Below, piece by piece: positions 26,900 through 36,020 of a stretch of 64,000 nt of DNA (the stretch's first letter is position 1; every line of letters starts with the position of its first letter). The DNA is taken from contig MAAR01000017.1 of assembly GCA_002162765.1 (NCBI GenBank), forward strand, positions 186,001-250,000, in the 5' to 3' direction. The position numbers and the translations under genes are program-made. Origin of the DNA: Flavobacteriales bacterium 34_180_T64. Lineage in GTDB: Bacteria > Bacteroidota > Bacteroidia > Flavobacteriales > Flavobacteriaceae. The notes under the pieces are model-generated. The model did no database searches, was not told the DNA's origin, and worked only from the letters and a program-made list of their open reading frames with translations.

Positions 26900-28396
26900 C
26901 TACTTATTTAATATTATGGTTTGAATGGCCTGAGCATTTATTGTAATTAATGAGGATTGATCATTCAATGTGAGTTGAAAAGATTTTGCAACCATTCCTT
27001 CATTAAAGACTACAACGGCAAACGAACCGTCTGGATTTGATGCTGCCGTCACCATTAAGTCAACATCAGAACATTTAAAATCTATTCGTTTTGCACCTGG
27101 ACGTATATATTTACTGAAATGCGAAAGCGTATAATATAATGGTGTTAAATAAACTTCGTCAATATCTGTATCAACAATAACTGGAGCTACGCACCAATTT
27201 TCAAACCAATTCGGTCCGCCTTGACGATCTAACACCATATTCCAATCGACCCAACCCTCAACCCAATTATTTAAGCAACCAATAATATCTCTTGCATATC
27301 TATTCACAGGTGCATATTTGGGATGTAAATATTTTTGCTCTTCTGGAGCCCATTCCCAACCCCAATCTGTTGCTTCTTTTCTCCAATACCAATCGTCATC
27401 TTTCCATTGAGGGATTTGAGAATCAACGCAACCTTCAGTTTCTATTAAATATTTATTTGGTGCTTTTTCATGCGCGTATTGCAAGGCTTTTGGAAAGTAA
27501 TCATAAGTACTTTCATACCAATGGATGGCTGTTCCTGCATAATATTTTGATGACACTTCATTCTTATACATGACATCGACCCATTCTTTTAATCCCGCTC
27601 TATTTTGATCATAACCTAAAATATTAATCTCTCCTTTTCCATCAGCCTCAAGTTTTGGACCTAAATGATTTTGCACGAAATCTGTTTCTTCACCTGGTGA
27701 AAAGTGCATACTTTCCCAATTGTTTCCATTTCCATGAGGCTCATTTACTGGTGTCAATCCCCAAATATTAATTCCTTCTGCTTTATAAGCATCTAAATAT
27801 TTTGTAAAAAACAAGGCATAAGTATCATAATATTCTGGTAATAATTTACCACCAACCCAATGCTTATTATCTTTCATCCATGGAGGTGCAGTCCATGGAG
27901 ATGCTATGATATTAAAACCTTCTTTAGAAATTGCCATTGCATCCTTAATCATTGGAATCAAATCATCACGATCTTCATCTATTGAGAAGTTATCTAAATT
28001 TAAATCTCCTTCAATAGGAGCATATGTATAATTGTTTAAAGAGAAATCACAAGAGCTAATATGAGTTCTTGTCAATGAATATCGAGCACCGTTTTCACCG
28101 AAATAAGCTTCCAGAATTTTGTTTCTATTTTCTTTTGATAGATTATTTAACAAATACGCTGAAGACTCTGTAAATGAACCTCCAAAACCCGTAATGGTTT
28201 GGAATACATTCTCAGGGATTATTTTAATTTGTACTTTATCGTTTTCGTCAGAATTCGCAAATTCTTGAACTCTTGTTAGACTATTTCCGCTTGCAGAAGT
28301 TTCATAAACCTCAACATTTAATTCGTTAGATTCTTCATTACAGCTCATAATAAAAACCATTAAAAAAAGTGATATATATAATAATTTCGTTCTCAT
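26900..28396 (-). CDS. GH30 lipoprotein, probable beta-1,6-glucosidase/glucanase
   Basis: A 498-residue lipoprotein (lipobox FIMSC, Cys19). The GH30 barrel and side beta-domain are complete: ITGFGGSFTESSAYLL near 68, ASPWTAPPWMK near 165, acid/base Glu219 in TPVNEPHG, and nucleophile Glu321 in IETEG. GH30 enzymes of this type remove beta-1,6-linked glucose branches from laminarin, which fits the locus. It would act in the periplasm or at the surface. Its start shares one base with the end of the upstream GH-A gene, so translation is likely coupled. Subfamily (1 or 3) needs a tree. Confidence 0.88.
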   Translation of the reverse strand: MRTKLLYISLFLMVFIMSCNEESNELNVEVYETSASGNSLTRVQEFANSDENDKVQIKIIPENVFQTITGFGGSFTESSAYLLNNLSKENRNKILEAYFGENGARYSLTRTHISSCDFSLNNYTYAPIEGDLNLDNFSIDEDRDDLIPMIKDAMAISKEGFNIIASPWTAPPWMKDNKHWVGGKLLPEYYDTYALFFTKYLDAYKAEGINIWGLTPVNEPHGNGNNWESMHFSPGEETDFVQNHLGPKLEADGKGEINILGYDQNRAGLKEWVDVMYKNEVSSKYYAGTAIHWYESTYDYFPKALQYAHEKAPNKYLIETEGCVDSQIPQWKDDDWYWRKEATDWGWEWAPEEQKYLHPKYAPVNRYARDIIGCLNNWVEGWVDWNMVLDRQGGPNWFENWCVAPVIVDTDIDEVYLTPLYYTLSHFSKYIRPGAKRIDFKCSDVDLMVTAASNPDGSFAVVVFNEGMVAKSFQLTLNDQSSLITINAQAIQTIILNK

Positions 28397-29412
28397 TAGT
28401 CAATTTTCTGTTTTTGATAAACTTCTTTTATTACATCGAATGTTTTTTTCTTATTACGATGAATATCAACAATACCCCAAAACTCTTCATTTGGATCTCT
28501 GTCAAATGGAACCCCACTACTATTGGGAGCTGTGCCTCCTATATCTTGAACATCATTTTCGCCCACTTTCCACCATCCATCTGTAAATGAGAATACAGCA
28601 ACACCTGAACAAATTCCTTTGCTATCAAATGATTTTTCTAAAATTATTTTATTCGCATCTGCTTGTGCTTTTTGATTTTCTCCTTGAGCATAACCTTCAG
28701 CAGATACAGTCATATAACTATCTCCACCTGCTTCGGATAGATACATTGGTTTAGAACTCACAGCTTCCCATTCAATAAAAATAGATTCTGGTTTAGTCCA
28801 TCTATATACATTCATTCCCCAAACATCAATATTTGGACTTAGTGACAGCGCCAATGTATTTGGTAAATCTCCATGAGCTGTTGTTACTGGATGATTAGAA
28901 TCATTTTCATGTATTAGATCTGCTGCATCGTTCATTGCGTTATACCAATTTTTTATCTCTCCATCAAACCATTCGGGATGATAATTATACTCATTACCCA
29001 ATTCCCACATCAGTATGGCGTTGTGATTCTTATATGTGTTTATGTAGTTGATAAATGATCCAGATTTTATATCAAAAAATCCTTTTTGATCATATCCAAA
29101 TCCGATAATAACTTTTACACCTGCAGCATCTATTTTGTCTAGAACATTTATATCATCAATTGGTTCATAAACACGAATGGTATTTATCCCAGCTTCAACC
29201 ATTAACTCAAGATCTTTATCAATAGTTTCAAAACTTCTCTTACTACTTCCTATTGGCACAGGATGATAACAAATACCGGTAATAATATATGCTTCATCTC
29301 CAACTAATAATTGTCGTTCCAAAACAGACACTTTATCAAATTGAATATCCTTTTGGCATGCCATCAATGATATGCTAAAAAAGAGTAAAATGTAAAAAGC
29401 TCTATTTTTCAT
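28396..29412 (-). CDS. Clan GH-A lipoprotein glycosidase of uncertain family
   Basis: A 338-residue lipoprotein (lipobox SLMAC, Cys19) made of one TIM barrel. Features of clan GH-A are clear: GICYHPVPIG at strand 1, GINTIRVYEP, a probable acid/base Glu141 in MWELGNEYNY and a probable nucleophile Glu227 in YLSEAGGDS. It resembles the catalytic barrel of GH2 without the flanking beta-domains; GH5 and GH158 (beta-1,3-glucanase) are alternatives I cannot decide between. It sits between the lipoprotein GH17 and GH30 genes with almost no spacing, so it likely attacks laminarin fragments. The exact substrate is open. Confidence 0.7.
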   Translation of the reverse strand: MKNRAFYILLFFSISLMACQKDIQFDKVSVLERQLLVGDEAYIITGICYHPVPIGSSKRSFETIDKDLELMVEAGINTIRVYEPIDDINVLDKIDAAGVKVIIGFGYDQKGFFDIKSGSFINYINTYKNHNAILMWELGNEYNYHPEWFDGEIKNWYNAMNDAADLIHENDSNHPVTTAHGDLPNTLALSLSPNIDVWGMNVYRWTKPESIFIEWEAVSSKPMYLSEAGGDSYMTVSAEGYAQGENQKAQADANKIILEKSFDSKGICSGVAVFSFTDGWWKVGENDVQDIGGTAPNSSGVPFDRDPNEEFWGIVDIHRNKKKTFDVIKEVYQKQKID

Positions 29413-29416
29413 AGTC

Positions 29417-30730
29417 TCAATTATTTATTACTTCGATATTAATATCAGGAACTAAAACATCTTTCATTAGTTCATCTTTGTTGCCTTTATATGTTTTAGT
29501 AATCGGATTACCATTTCTTGTCAAACCTTGAAAAACACCTTGATCAACTAAATCCCAAAGTGCATACTTTGCTTTACCATCCATTGTGAAGAGTCCGAAA
29601 TGATTTTCTGACCCTAAAGGATTCTGTGCATCTTTCCAGTTTTCATTAAAAGCTTCAAAGAAAAAGCAAGACATTCCAGCTTCATTTGTCCAATCGCGAA
29701 TGTGCTTATAATAGAGTGCAGCTTTATATTCATCTGTAGCCTTCGAACCATTTTTTCCATAAAGTCCATTTGAAACACTGGCCCAACCAGATTCTCCAAC
29801 ATGAATTGGCTTATCGATTCCTAAGCTATCCATATATGATTTTACACCTTCGTATTGTGATATTGCATAATGTTTGGCTCTTAGCATCGCAGCTTCAACT
29901 TTCTGTATATCTGTTGCGTAATCTATAGTATCATTTATCCAATATGCTGGTGTATAATGCGTATCATGATAAGCATAAGTATGCATAGACACATAATCCA
30001 CAGCTTTGATCAATTTCACTAAATCTTCTTTATGATATGCTGATTCTCCACCTCCCCAAGACGCGAAATTATCAGAACTTGTAATCCATAAATCACTAGA
30101 TAATTCACCAGATTCCTTTAAGTTTTGCAAATGATTTACCCATTTTAGAATAATTCCAGGTTTCACATGATAACTCCATGCCCAATGCACCATTGCTTCA
30201 TTCCCAACAGCTAACACTTTAACTATTTCAGGATATTGATGTGCTAAGGTCACAGCTTTATTTATTTCAGCTGAATTCGTTTCAATATCTTCCTTGTCAT
30301 GATTTGGATGATCGGTCCAAGCATTTTCACAATCTATCCATGCGCCTAACATGACATACATTTCAAAATTCGAATCTTCTTCCTTAAGTTCTTGTATGGC
30401 CTTTAAAATATTTGAAGCATGATCATAATGAACATTGTAAGTGCGCAAAATCCCAATACCCATGGCAGATAGAATTTTCATATCTTCTTTTAACTCAGCT
30501 ATACCAGGTTGCGTATCTCTTGTATTATTGCGATAACCACCATAAGAAATTGCCAGGTACTTTGGGTTTCCTAAAATATCTTTTGCACTAAGGCTAGAGT
30601 TGTTCTTCATACTGTTATTATTGCGCTCGCTATGATTATTATTTTTGCAGGAGTTAAAAACCATAATCGTGCTAAATACTAAAATTAGTAGTACTAATTG
30701 ACGAATTATATTTTGCTCTTTTCGATTCAT
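29417..30730 (-). CDS. GH17 lipoprotein, beta-1,3-glucan hydrolase
   Basis: A 437-residue lipoprotein (Cys28 after VFSTIMVFNS), then a Ser/Asn-rich spacer and a GH17 barrel. Catalytic motifs are AVGNEA (acid/base Glu178) and HVGESGWAS (nucleophile Glu313); ILRTYNVHYDHASNIL fits strand 2. The barrel is longer than the cytoplasmic GH17 (24346-25230), with an inserted region around the WAWSYH and DTHYTPAYW loops that could shape the glucan cleft. It would cut debranched laminarin in the periplasm or at the surface. It starts 2 bases after the phosphorylase gene. GH17 enzymes of this kind are known from marine Formosa laminarin loci (from memory). Confidence 0.87.
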   Translation of the reverse strand: MNRKEQNIIRQLVLLILVFSTIMVFNSCKNNNHSERNNNSMKNNSSLSAKDILGNPKYLAISYGGYRNNTRDTQPGIAELKEDMKILSAMGIGILRTYNVHYDHASNILKAIQELKEEDSNFEMYVMLGAWIDCENAWTDHPNHDKEDIETNSAEINKAVTLAHQYPEIVKVLAVGNEAMVHWAWSYHVKPGIILKWVNHLQNLKESGELSSDLWITSSDNFASWGGGESAYHKEDLVKLIKAVDYVSMHTYAYHDTHYTPAYWINDTIDYATDIQKVEAAMLRAKHYAISQYEGVKSYMDSLGIDKPIHVGESGWASVSNGLYGKNGSKATDEYKAALYYKHIRDWTNEAGMSCFFFEAFNENWKDAQNPLGSENHFGLFTMDGKAKYALWDLVDQGVFQGLTRNGNPITKTYKGNKDELMKDVLVPDINIEVINN

Positions 30731-30732
30731 TT

Positions 30733-33700
30733 TTATCTACACAAATCTTGTGTGATTGATACAATTATATGGCCGATTTCTCCAGTTCTTTTAAAGACTT
30801 TGGCAGAAATGTCATCATTTAAACTTAATACATCAATAGTCAAATTTTTATCATTACTAAAAACTACCTCTATTCCTACTTCTTTGCTAAGTTTATATAC
30901 TATTGGAATTTGACAATAGGTAAATGCCAAAGTATTTTCATCTAGGTCTATTTGATTTGAGACAAGAGATGTATTTAAATAATTAAATGTCTTTGAGGAT
31001 GTTATAAATTCTTCTTTACGCAGTAAACATGGATTAAAGGTAAGTTTACCTTCTTTTACAAAAACACCTAGTTCACCGAACCTACATAAAATATCCTCTT
31101 TAACCTGACCTGTCATTCCTGGCTGTTGTGCGCCTTTACCTGCTGGTGTATGCGAGTATGGATCAGTTGGAAATGCACCATATAATGAAGGTGGCTTGTG
31201 TACACCAATTCCAGCATTGATTTCATAATAGTGCTCTAGTAGACGTCCTACTATTTGATCATTTTCATTATTGTCAATAGCCTTTATACAAGTTTCTTGA
31301 ACGGCTAATTGTAATTTAGATACCATATGCCAATAAATAGATCCTAAACCTTCGTAGCCATAAAAAGTACCTGATCTTCCTGTAAATGCTTTATGATTAA
31401 ATATTGTTTCGAAAATTTCTAAAACTAATTCTGCGTCAGTATTTACAAGTGACATATATGAAGATTCAGCCAATACATTTAGGGCATCTCTTAGGTCGCC
31501 AGCATTCTTAAAATTACCATTAAAATGAAACTCGTCATTTACATCTTTTTGTAAAATCCGAATGTCATCATCTTCAACAAGTTTTTGAAGCAATACTGAT
31601 TTAGAAACCAATTCATTTGGAATTGTATTACGCTCCATAAAATTTGGTAAATCTTTATTTGGGTATAGCAAATAACTATACTGATCGTCTCTGAAAAGGG
31701 CGCTATTTTTTAGTGCATCTAATATTTCAAGTGATTCATCGGCAGGTATATAACCAGAACTCAATACTGCCACTTGACCCTCTAACATTTCACTCAAATG
31801 TGAAATTAAAACTCCTTTATCAGTAACTGTCATTAAGTTATATGCGTGATATAATCTATCTGATCTTTTATTCGCACGAATTGAATGTTCTAAAAACTCC
31901 AGACTTACATCTACAAATCGCGTCAAACTTTTGAGAGAAATTGTAGCTTTTCTTCCTGAAAAAGCTTTATCATAAATCTGGATTCTATAAGCACTTGCCG
32001 ATTTTCCTAATGCTGTTAAGATTTGCATTCGAGTTTCATCATTAATGCTTGTTTCGAGTACATGCTCATGTGATTCTAAAGTATTTAAAACTTCTGAATA
32101 GAAGTCCAATAATTCAATAGAAATCTCGAACTGATCTTTCTCAGTGTTTTCAAAGACCTCCTTAAAGAAACTTAAAAAACGTCTTAAATAGCAAAGCGTT
32201 ACCATTGACACCCCATTACCAACTAAGGCATTGTTAGCGTCATTCCATTCAGGACGCTGAGTGTTCATCCAAATACCACCATCAGGAATAAAATTAGAGA
32301 GCTTGGCAAGCACTGTTGTCAATAGTTTTTCAATGAAATTTACTTTTATAATAAATCTATTTTCATCACGTAACAATGCTCCATCCGCACCAAGTTCTAA
32401 TCGTTCTTGTCTAATTTTAACATCTAAACTTTCATCAAATTCTATAGTGTCTTTTGGGTTTTCTAGAATACTATTAAACTCTTTTATTTTATATGGAACA
32501 TTAGCATATACAAATAAATTAGTATCAAAATAATTTTCTAATTTACCCGGTTTATGTTGTTCGATGAATTCCAAAAACTTTAGTAAATAAACAATCTGAT
32601 GATCACCCCAATATCCTATATATGACCATGGATCATCCGGTTCTATGGATTCCCAATCAAAACCATCTTTAGTCACGCGATATGGATTGTAACCATCAAA
32701 AGTGGTAGCATTTAAAAACTTATGAATCATGCTTTCAATGAACTCAGGAAACGAATGTGCGAGAGCTTCCCAATTCTGAAATATATCGCGCCAATTTCCT
32801 TCATAATCTAAAATTTTAGAGCCGTCAATTTCACTTCTAGTATTAATTGAAAATTTATTCCAAGGACGACTAGGGTCACCATGACGACGACTGAATCTTA
32901 ATGGCATATATTCTAAGCACAGTCGCCTAAAATTTGCATCTTCACTTTCATTAGCAATGTCTTGTAGTTTGAATAATGAAAAGAGATTAGGAAGTTGTTC
33001 TATGATTAATTCATTATTTCGAATAACTTTTTTGTTCGCTTTTAAAAGATAGGTTTCAAAATCCCATTTTTCAATTTGATAATTAAAATCAAAAACGCCG
33101 CCTCGCATTATATTAAATAGCGTATTTGAAAAATGTCTGGCATCTCTCAATTTATCTTCAGTAAGTTGTAATCCATCTGAGGATGCATTAAATGAAATCA
33201 AACGTTTTGTTCCTAATGCAACATCTTCATTTATTTTATGAACTAATTGCTTATCATTTAAAATACTATCTGACAATTTAGCTATAGTCGAATGATCTTG
33301 ATTAACATTCGCAATGATCATCCATTTCTTATCTGAATTAGGCTCCAAATCAAAATTCGCATTTAAAAAGTATGCTCCTTTTTCCGCTTTAATATCAACC
33401 TCTAGATTAATTTTTTGGCGTTTTCTAAATGCCTTGATTTGTAATGAGGACAATAAGTATTTTGGATTTTCTAGACCCAAAGACCAAGCAATGTTAGCAC
33501 TTAACGCCTCACTTGGTTCGGCCTTATCTACGATAATAGCACTTAATGCATAAATACCTAAACCTGTAGATTCTTCTAATTCACTGCGTTTATATGCATC
33601 TACAAGATTACTACTTTGATTTTGCAAATCACTGCCTACACCACTAGGAAGGATATTTTGGATACCATCAATTAGTGAAACTTTAACGGCATTCTCGCTG

Positions 33701-34203
33701 TTATTTTTTAGCGTAGAGGTTTTTACAAATCCATAGATATTACTCGAACTCCATTCATATCTAAATGTAAGACCAAGACTAATATTTACTTCTTCAAGCA
33801 TTACTTTATTGCCGAATTCATTTTTGTATAAATTTCTAGTGACATTATAAAGGCCTTCGAAACGTTCAGAAAATGGCTCCCAAAGTTGAGATTTGTTATT
33901 TGTCTCTACAAGGAAAATGGATTTGCTTCCAGTAATTTCAGAAGACTCGGAGATTTTATCATCGGTATAATATGGAAAAAGTGCAAATTCAGAATTTTTA
34001 CGACCAGCTGTCAAACCGCCATTGCTTGAGATAAACATCCAATGGTTGGAATCACTAACAATACTCATAAAAAATGATCGCATCGCGTCACTATTGGAAA
34101 TTTTGAAGAATTTTTCATCTCCAATGGTTACAAATTCAATAGCGTTTTTATTTTGTAATGTTTCAGTGTCCAAATTTTCCATTATTGATAATTCGTCAAT
34201 CAT
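30733..34203 (-). CDS. GH149/GH94-like beta-1,3-oligoglucan phosphorylase
   Basis: A 1156-residue protein with no signal peptide. Length and motifs fit GH149, a family related to GH94 phosphorylases: N-terminal beta-sandwich (about 20-330), helical linker, and an (alpha/alpha)6 barrel. EGNWRDIFQNWEAL places the probable general acid at Asp473; RRHGDPSRPWNKFSIN just before it and IEPDDPWSYIGYWGDHQIVYLL just after it are conserved-looking barrel segments. GPxxG-like PAGKGAQQPGMTGQVKEDIL near 1035 could line the phosphate site. It would convert beta-1,3-gluco-oligosaccharides and phosphate to glucose-1-phosphate in the cytoplasm, saving ATP. Family choice is from recalled features, not a search; GH94 or GH161 are alternatives. 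Confidence 0.75.
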   Translation of the reverse strand: MIDELSIMENLDTETLQNKNAIEFVTIGDEKFFKISNSDAMRSFFMSIVSDSNHWMFISSNGGLTAGRKNSEFALFPYYTDDKISESSEITGSKSIFLVETNNKSQLWEPFSERFEGLYNVTRNLYKNEFGNKVMLEEVNISLGLTFRYEWSSSNIYGFVKTSTLKNNSENAVKVSLIDGIQNILPSGVGSDLQNQSSNLVDAYKRSELEESTGLGIYALSAIIVDKAEPSEALSANIAWSLGLENPKYLLSSLQIKAFRKRQKINLEVDIKAEKGAYFLNANFDLEPNSDKKWMIIANVNQDHSTIAKLSDSILNDKQLVHKINEDVALGTKRLISFNASSDGLQLTEDKLRDARHFSNTLFNIMRGGVFDFNYQIEKWDFETYLLKANKKVIRNNELIIEQLPNLFSLFKLQDIANESEDANFRRLCLEYMPLRFSRRHGDPSRPWNKFSINTRSEIDGSKILDYEGNWRDIFQNWEALAHSFPEFIESMIHKFLNATTFDGYNPYRVTKDGFDWESIEPDDPWSYIGYWGDHQIVYLLKFLEFIEQHKPGKLENYFDTNLFVYANVPYKIKEFNSILENPKDTIEFDESLDVKIRQERLELGADGALLRDENRFIIKVNFIEKLLTTVLAKLSNFIPDGGIWMNTQRPEWNDANNALVGNGVSMVTLCYLRRFLSFFKEVFENTEKDQFEISIELLDFYSEVLNTLESHEHVLETSINDETRMQILTALGKSASAYRIQIYDKAFSGRKATISLKSLTRFVDVSLEFLEHSIRANKRSDRLYHAYNLMTVTDKGVLISHLSEMLEGQVAVLSSGYIPADESLEILDALKNSALFRDDQYSYLLYPNKDLPNFMERNTIPNELVSKSVLLQKLVEDDDIRILQKDVNDEFHFNGNFKNAGDLRDALNVLAESSYMSLVNTDAELVLEIFETIFNHKAFTGRSGTFYGYEGLGSIYWHMVSKLQLAVQETCIKAIDNNENDQIVGRLLEHYYEINAGIGVHKPPSLYGAFPTDPYSHTPAGKGAQQPGMTGQVKEDILCRFGELGVFVKEGKLTFNPCLLRKEEFITSSKTFNYLNTSLVSNQIDLDENTLAFTYCQIPIVYKLSKEVGIEVVFSNDKNLTIDVLSLNDDISAKVFKRTGEIGHIIVSITQDLCR

Positions 34204-34273
34204 ATATCTTATAGAAATATTTTAAATCATATTTTTTATTGTCTAATTTATTTAGCCAGACAAAAATTCAAAG

Positions 34274-34298
34274 AGGCTGGTAAATGAGCTACCAACCT
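34274..34298 (-). terminator. Hairpin between GH16 and phosphorylase genes
   Basis: Arms aggctggta (34274-34282) and taccaacct (34290-34298) pair with one G-U, loop of 7 bases. It lies 26 bases after the GH16 stop on the minus strand and is followed by CTTTGAATTTTTG, a weak T-tract. It may end the susC-to-GH16 transcript or attenuate reading into the phosphorylase run. Confidence 0.5.
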
Positions 34299-34323
34299 AT
34301 TTAAAGGCTATCAAAAAAATTAT

Positions 34324-36009
34324 TTATTGATATACTCTTACATAGTCTATTTCCATTGTGTCTTCAGTAAAAGCAGGATCAATATCTCCTCCTAGATCAC
34401 CTCCCATTGCAACATTCAGTATTAAAAAGAAATCACTTTCAAAAGGTAAGTCTGGTGTGTTTTCTATAGTATGGATTGTAGTATCGTCAACTAAGAATCT
34501 GATTGTATTTGTTGTCCATTCTACCGTGTAATTATGAAACTGTGTAGTAGCTGTAGTTAAAATAACACTAGCGGAATCTCCTCCACCAGGTGATACAGCA
34601 GGATGATGAACAGTAGATAAAACTCTGTTTTTATCTTGACCAGTTTGTTCCATGATATCAATTTCACCACAACCAGGCCAACTATTTGTTTGATAATCTT
34701 CACCTAACAACCAAATTGCTGGCCAAGTTCCAATTGAAGCAGGTAATTTTGCTCTAACTTCAACTCTACCATAGGTGAATTCAAATATATCTTCAGATTT
34801 CAAACGCGCAGATGTATATTCCCCTCCATTTTCTTTCGCTGTAATTTTAAGAAACCCATCTTCAACTGTTACATTTTCTGCATTGTTAGTATACGTTTGT
34901 AATTCATCATTACCCCAACCACCTGCTCCAAGGTCATATGTCCAATTAGAATTGTCAGGAGCACCATTAGTATCAAACTCATCCGACCAAATTAAATTAT
35001 TATAAATGGTATTAAACTCTTCTACTGGTAGTGTTGTTGTAAACATTTGATACCAAACAATAACAGGATTCTCATTATCGAAAAACCTTACATATAGAAA
35101 ATCATTTTCAATTGCTAAAATTTCGTAAGATGATACTCCAGTATAATAACCCATAAAGGCATCATTAGTAAAATTCATTACTGTTCCTCTAGGTGCTGGA
35201 AAATCAGGATCAGCAACTTGAGACCAATCTGTTGAAGATGGTATAAGTGTTACTTCACTTTCTCCAGAGGTATCAAACTCAAAACATGTATCTGCAAATT
35301 CTGGAAATGTTTGTCCAACTGCGCCTCCACTCGCCCAGTTAAAAAATGTTTGACCATTATTATTTTGATTGAATGTGAGGCTCCCTTCATTATTTAAAGC
35401 AAATGTTAAAGTAAAATTACAGAAGCAATCTGAATCTCCATTATCGCATTTTCCAAATGCGTCAGTAGAATCGTACTGTGGAAACCAATGTCCATTTAAA
35501 CCTCCATCATCTGCAATATCTTGTTCTAATGTTGGACCAACTCCTAAGTGACCATCTTGGTCTAATTTAGGATACCAAGTTTTTGTAGATCCTAGACCTC
35601 CACTTAAAAATACTTTTGCTTCAAAATCGTCAAAAGAACTAAACACTTGAATCTCAATAGTAGCAGTAGTAGACACACCACCAGTACCAATAGCGCTTAC
35701 AACAACTGTATAGGTGTTTACACCACTTATACTGTAACGATGCGTATTCTCTCCTGAAGGTACAACAGCTTGTATTCCGTCACCAAATTGAAAGGTATAG
35801 CTTAATGAATTATTTGCAAAAGCAGTCATGTTAACCAATCCGCTTCCATCTCCAAATGGGTTTTCCGCATCAACTCCTACAACCTCTGCAGTTATTACTA
35901 AATTAGTTGGTGCTGTAATATCACCAATACTAATATCGTCTTCTTGGCAACTTGAAGCAAATAGTGCAAGCACTAAAAACGAACTTAATATGTATTTAAA
36001 ATTTTTCAT
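34324..36009 (-). CDS. PKD-GH16 laminarinase lipoprotein
   Basis: A 561-residue lipoprotein (lipobox ASSC, Cys21). A PKD-like domain (about 35-125, SYTFQFGDG) is followed by a ~180-residue beta-rich domain of unknown type (FLSGGLGSTKTWYPKLDQDG) and a C-terminal GH16 catalytic domain (about 335-561). The GH16 active site GEIDIMEQ gives Glu449 (nucleophile), Asp451 and Glu454 (acid/base); GTWPAIWLLG is typical of laminarinases. It should cleave beta-1,3-glucan at the cell surface and feed the SusCD importer. It is the last gene of the susC-susD operon, 11 bases after the glycan-binding lipoprotein. The middle domain resembles SusE/F-like lipoprotein modules only in general terms. Confidence 0.9.
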   Translation of the reverse strand: MKNFKYILSSFLVLALFASSCQEDDISIGDITAPTNLVITAEVVGVDAENPFGDGSGLVNMTAFANNSLSYTFQFGDGIQAVVPSGENTHRYSISGVNTYTVVVSAIGTGGVSTTATIEIQVFSSFDDFEAKVFLSGGLGSTKTWYPKLDQDGHLGVGPTLEQDIADDGGLNGHWFPQYDSTDAFGKCDNGDSDCFCNFTLTFALNNEGSLTFNQNNNGQTFFNWASGGAVGQTFPEFADTCFEFDTSGESEVTLIPSSTDWSQVADPDFPAPRGTVMNFTNDAFMGYYTGVSSYEILAIENDFLYVRFFDNENPVIVWYQMFTTTLPVEEFNTIYNNLIWSDEFDTNGAPDNSNWTYDLGAGGWGNDELQTYTNNAENVTVEDGFLKITAKENGGEYTSARLKSEDIFEFTYGRVEVRAKLPASIGTWPAIWLLGEDYQTNSWPGCGEIDIMEQTGQDKNRVLSTVHHPAVSPGGGDSASVILTTATTQFHNYTVEWTTNTIRFLVDDTTIHTIENTPDLPFESDFFLILNVAMGGDLGGDIDPAFTEDTMEIDYVRVYQ

Positions 36010-36020
36010 TTGGTTATTTT

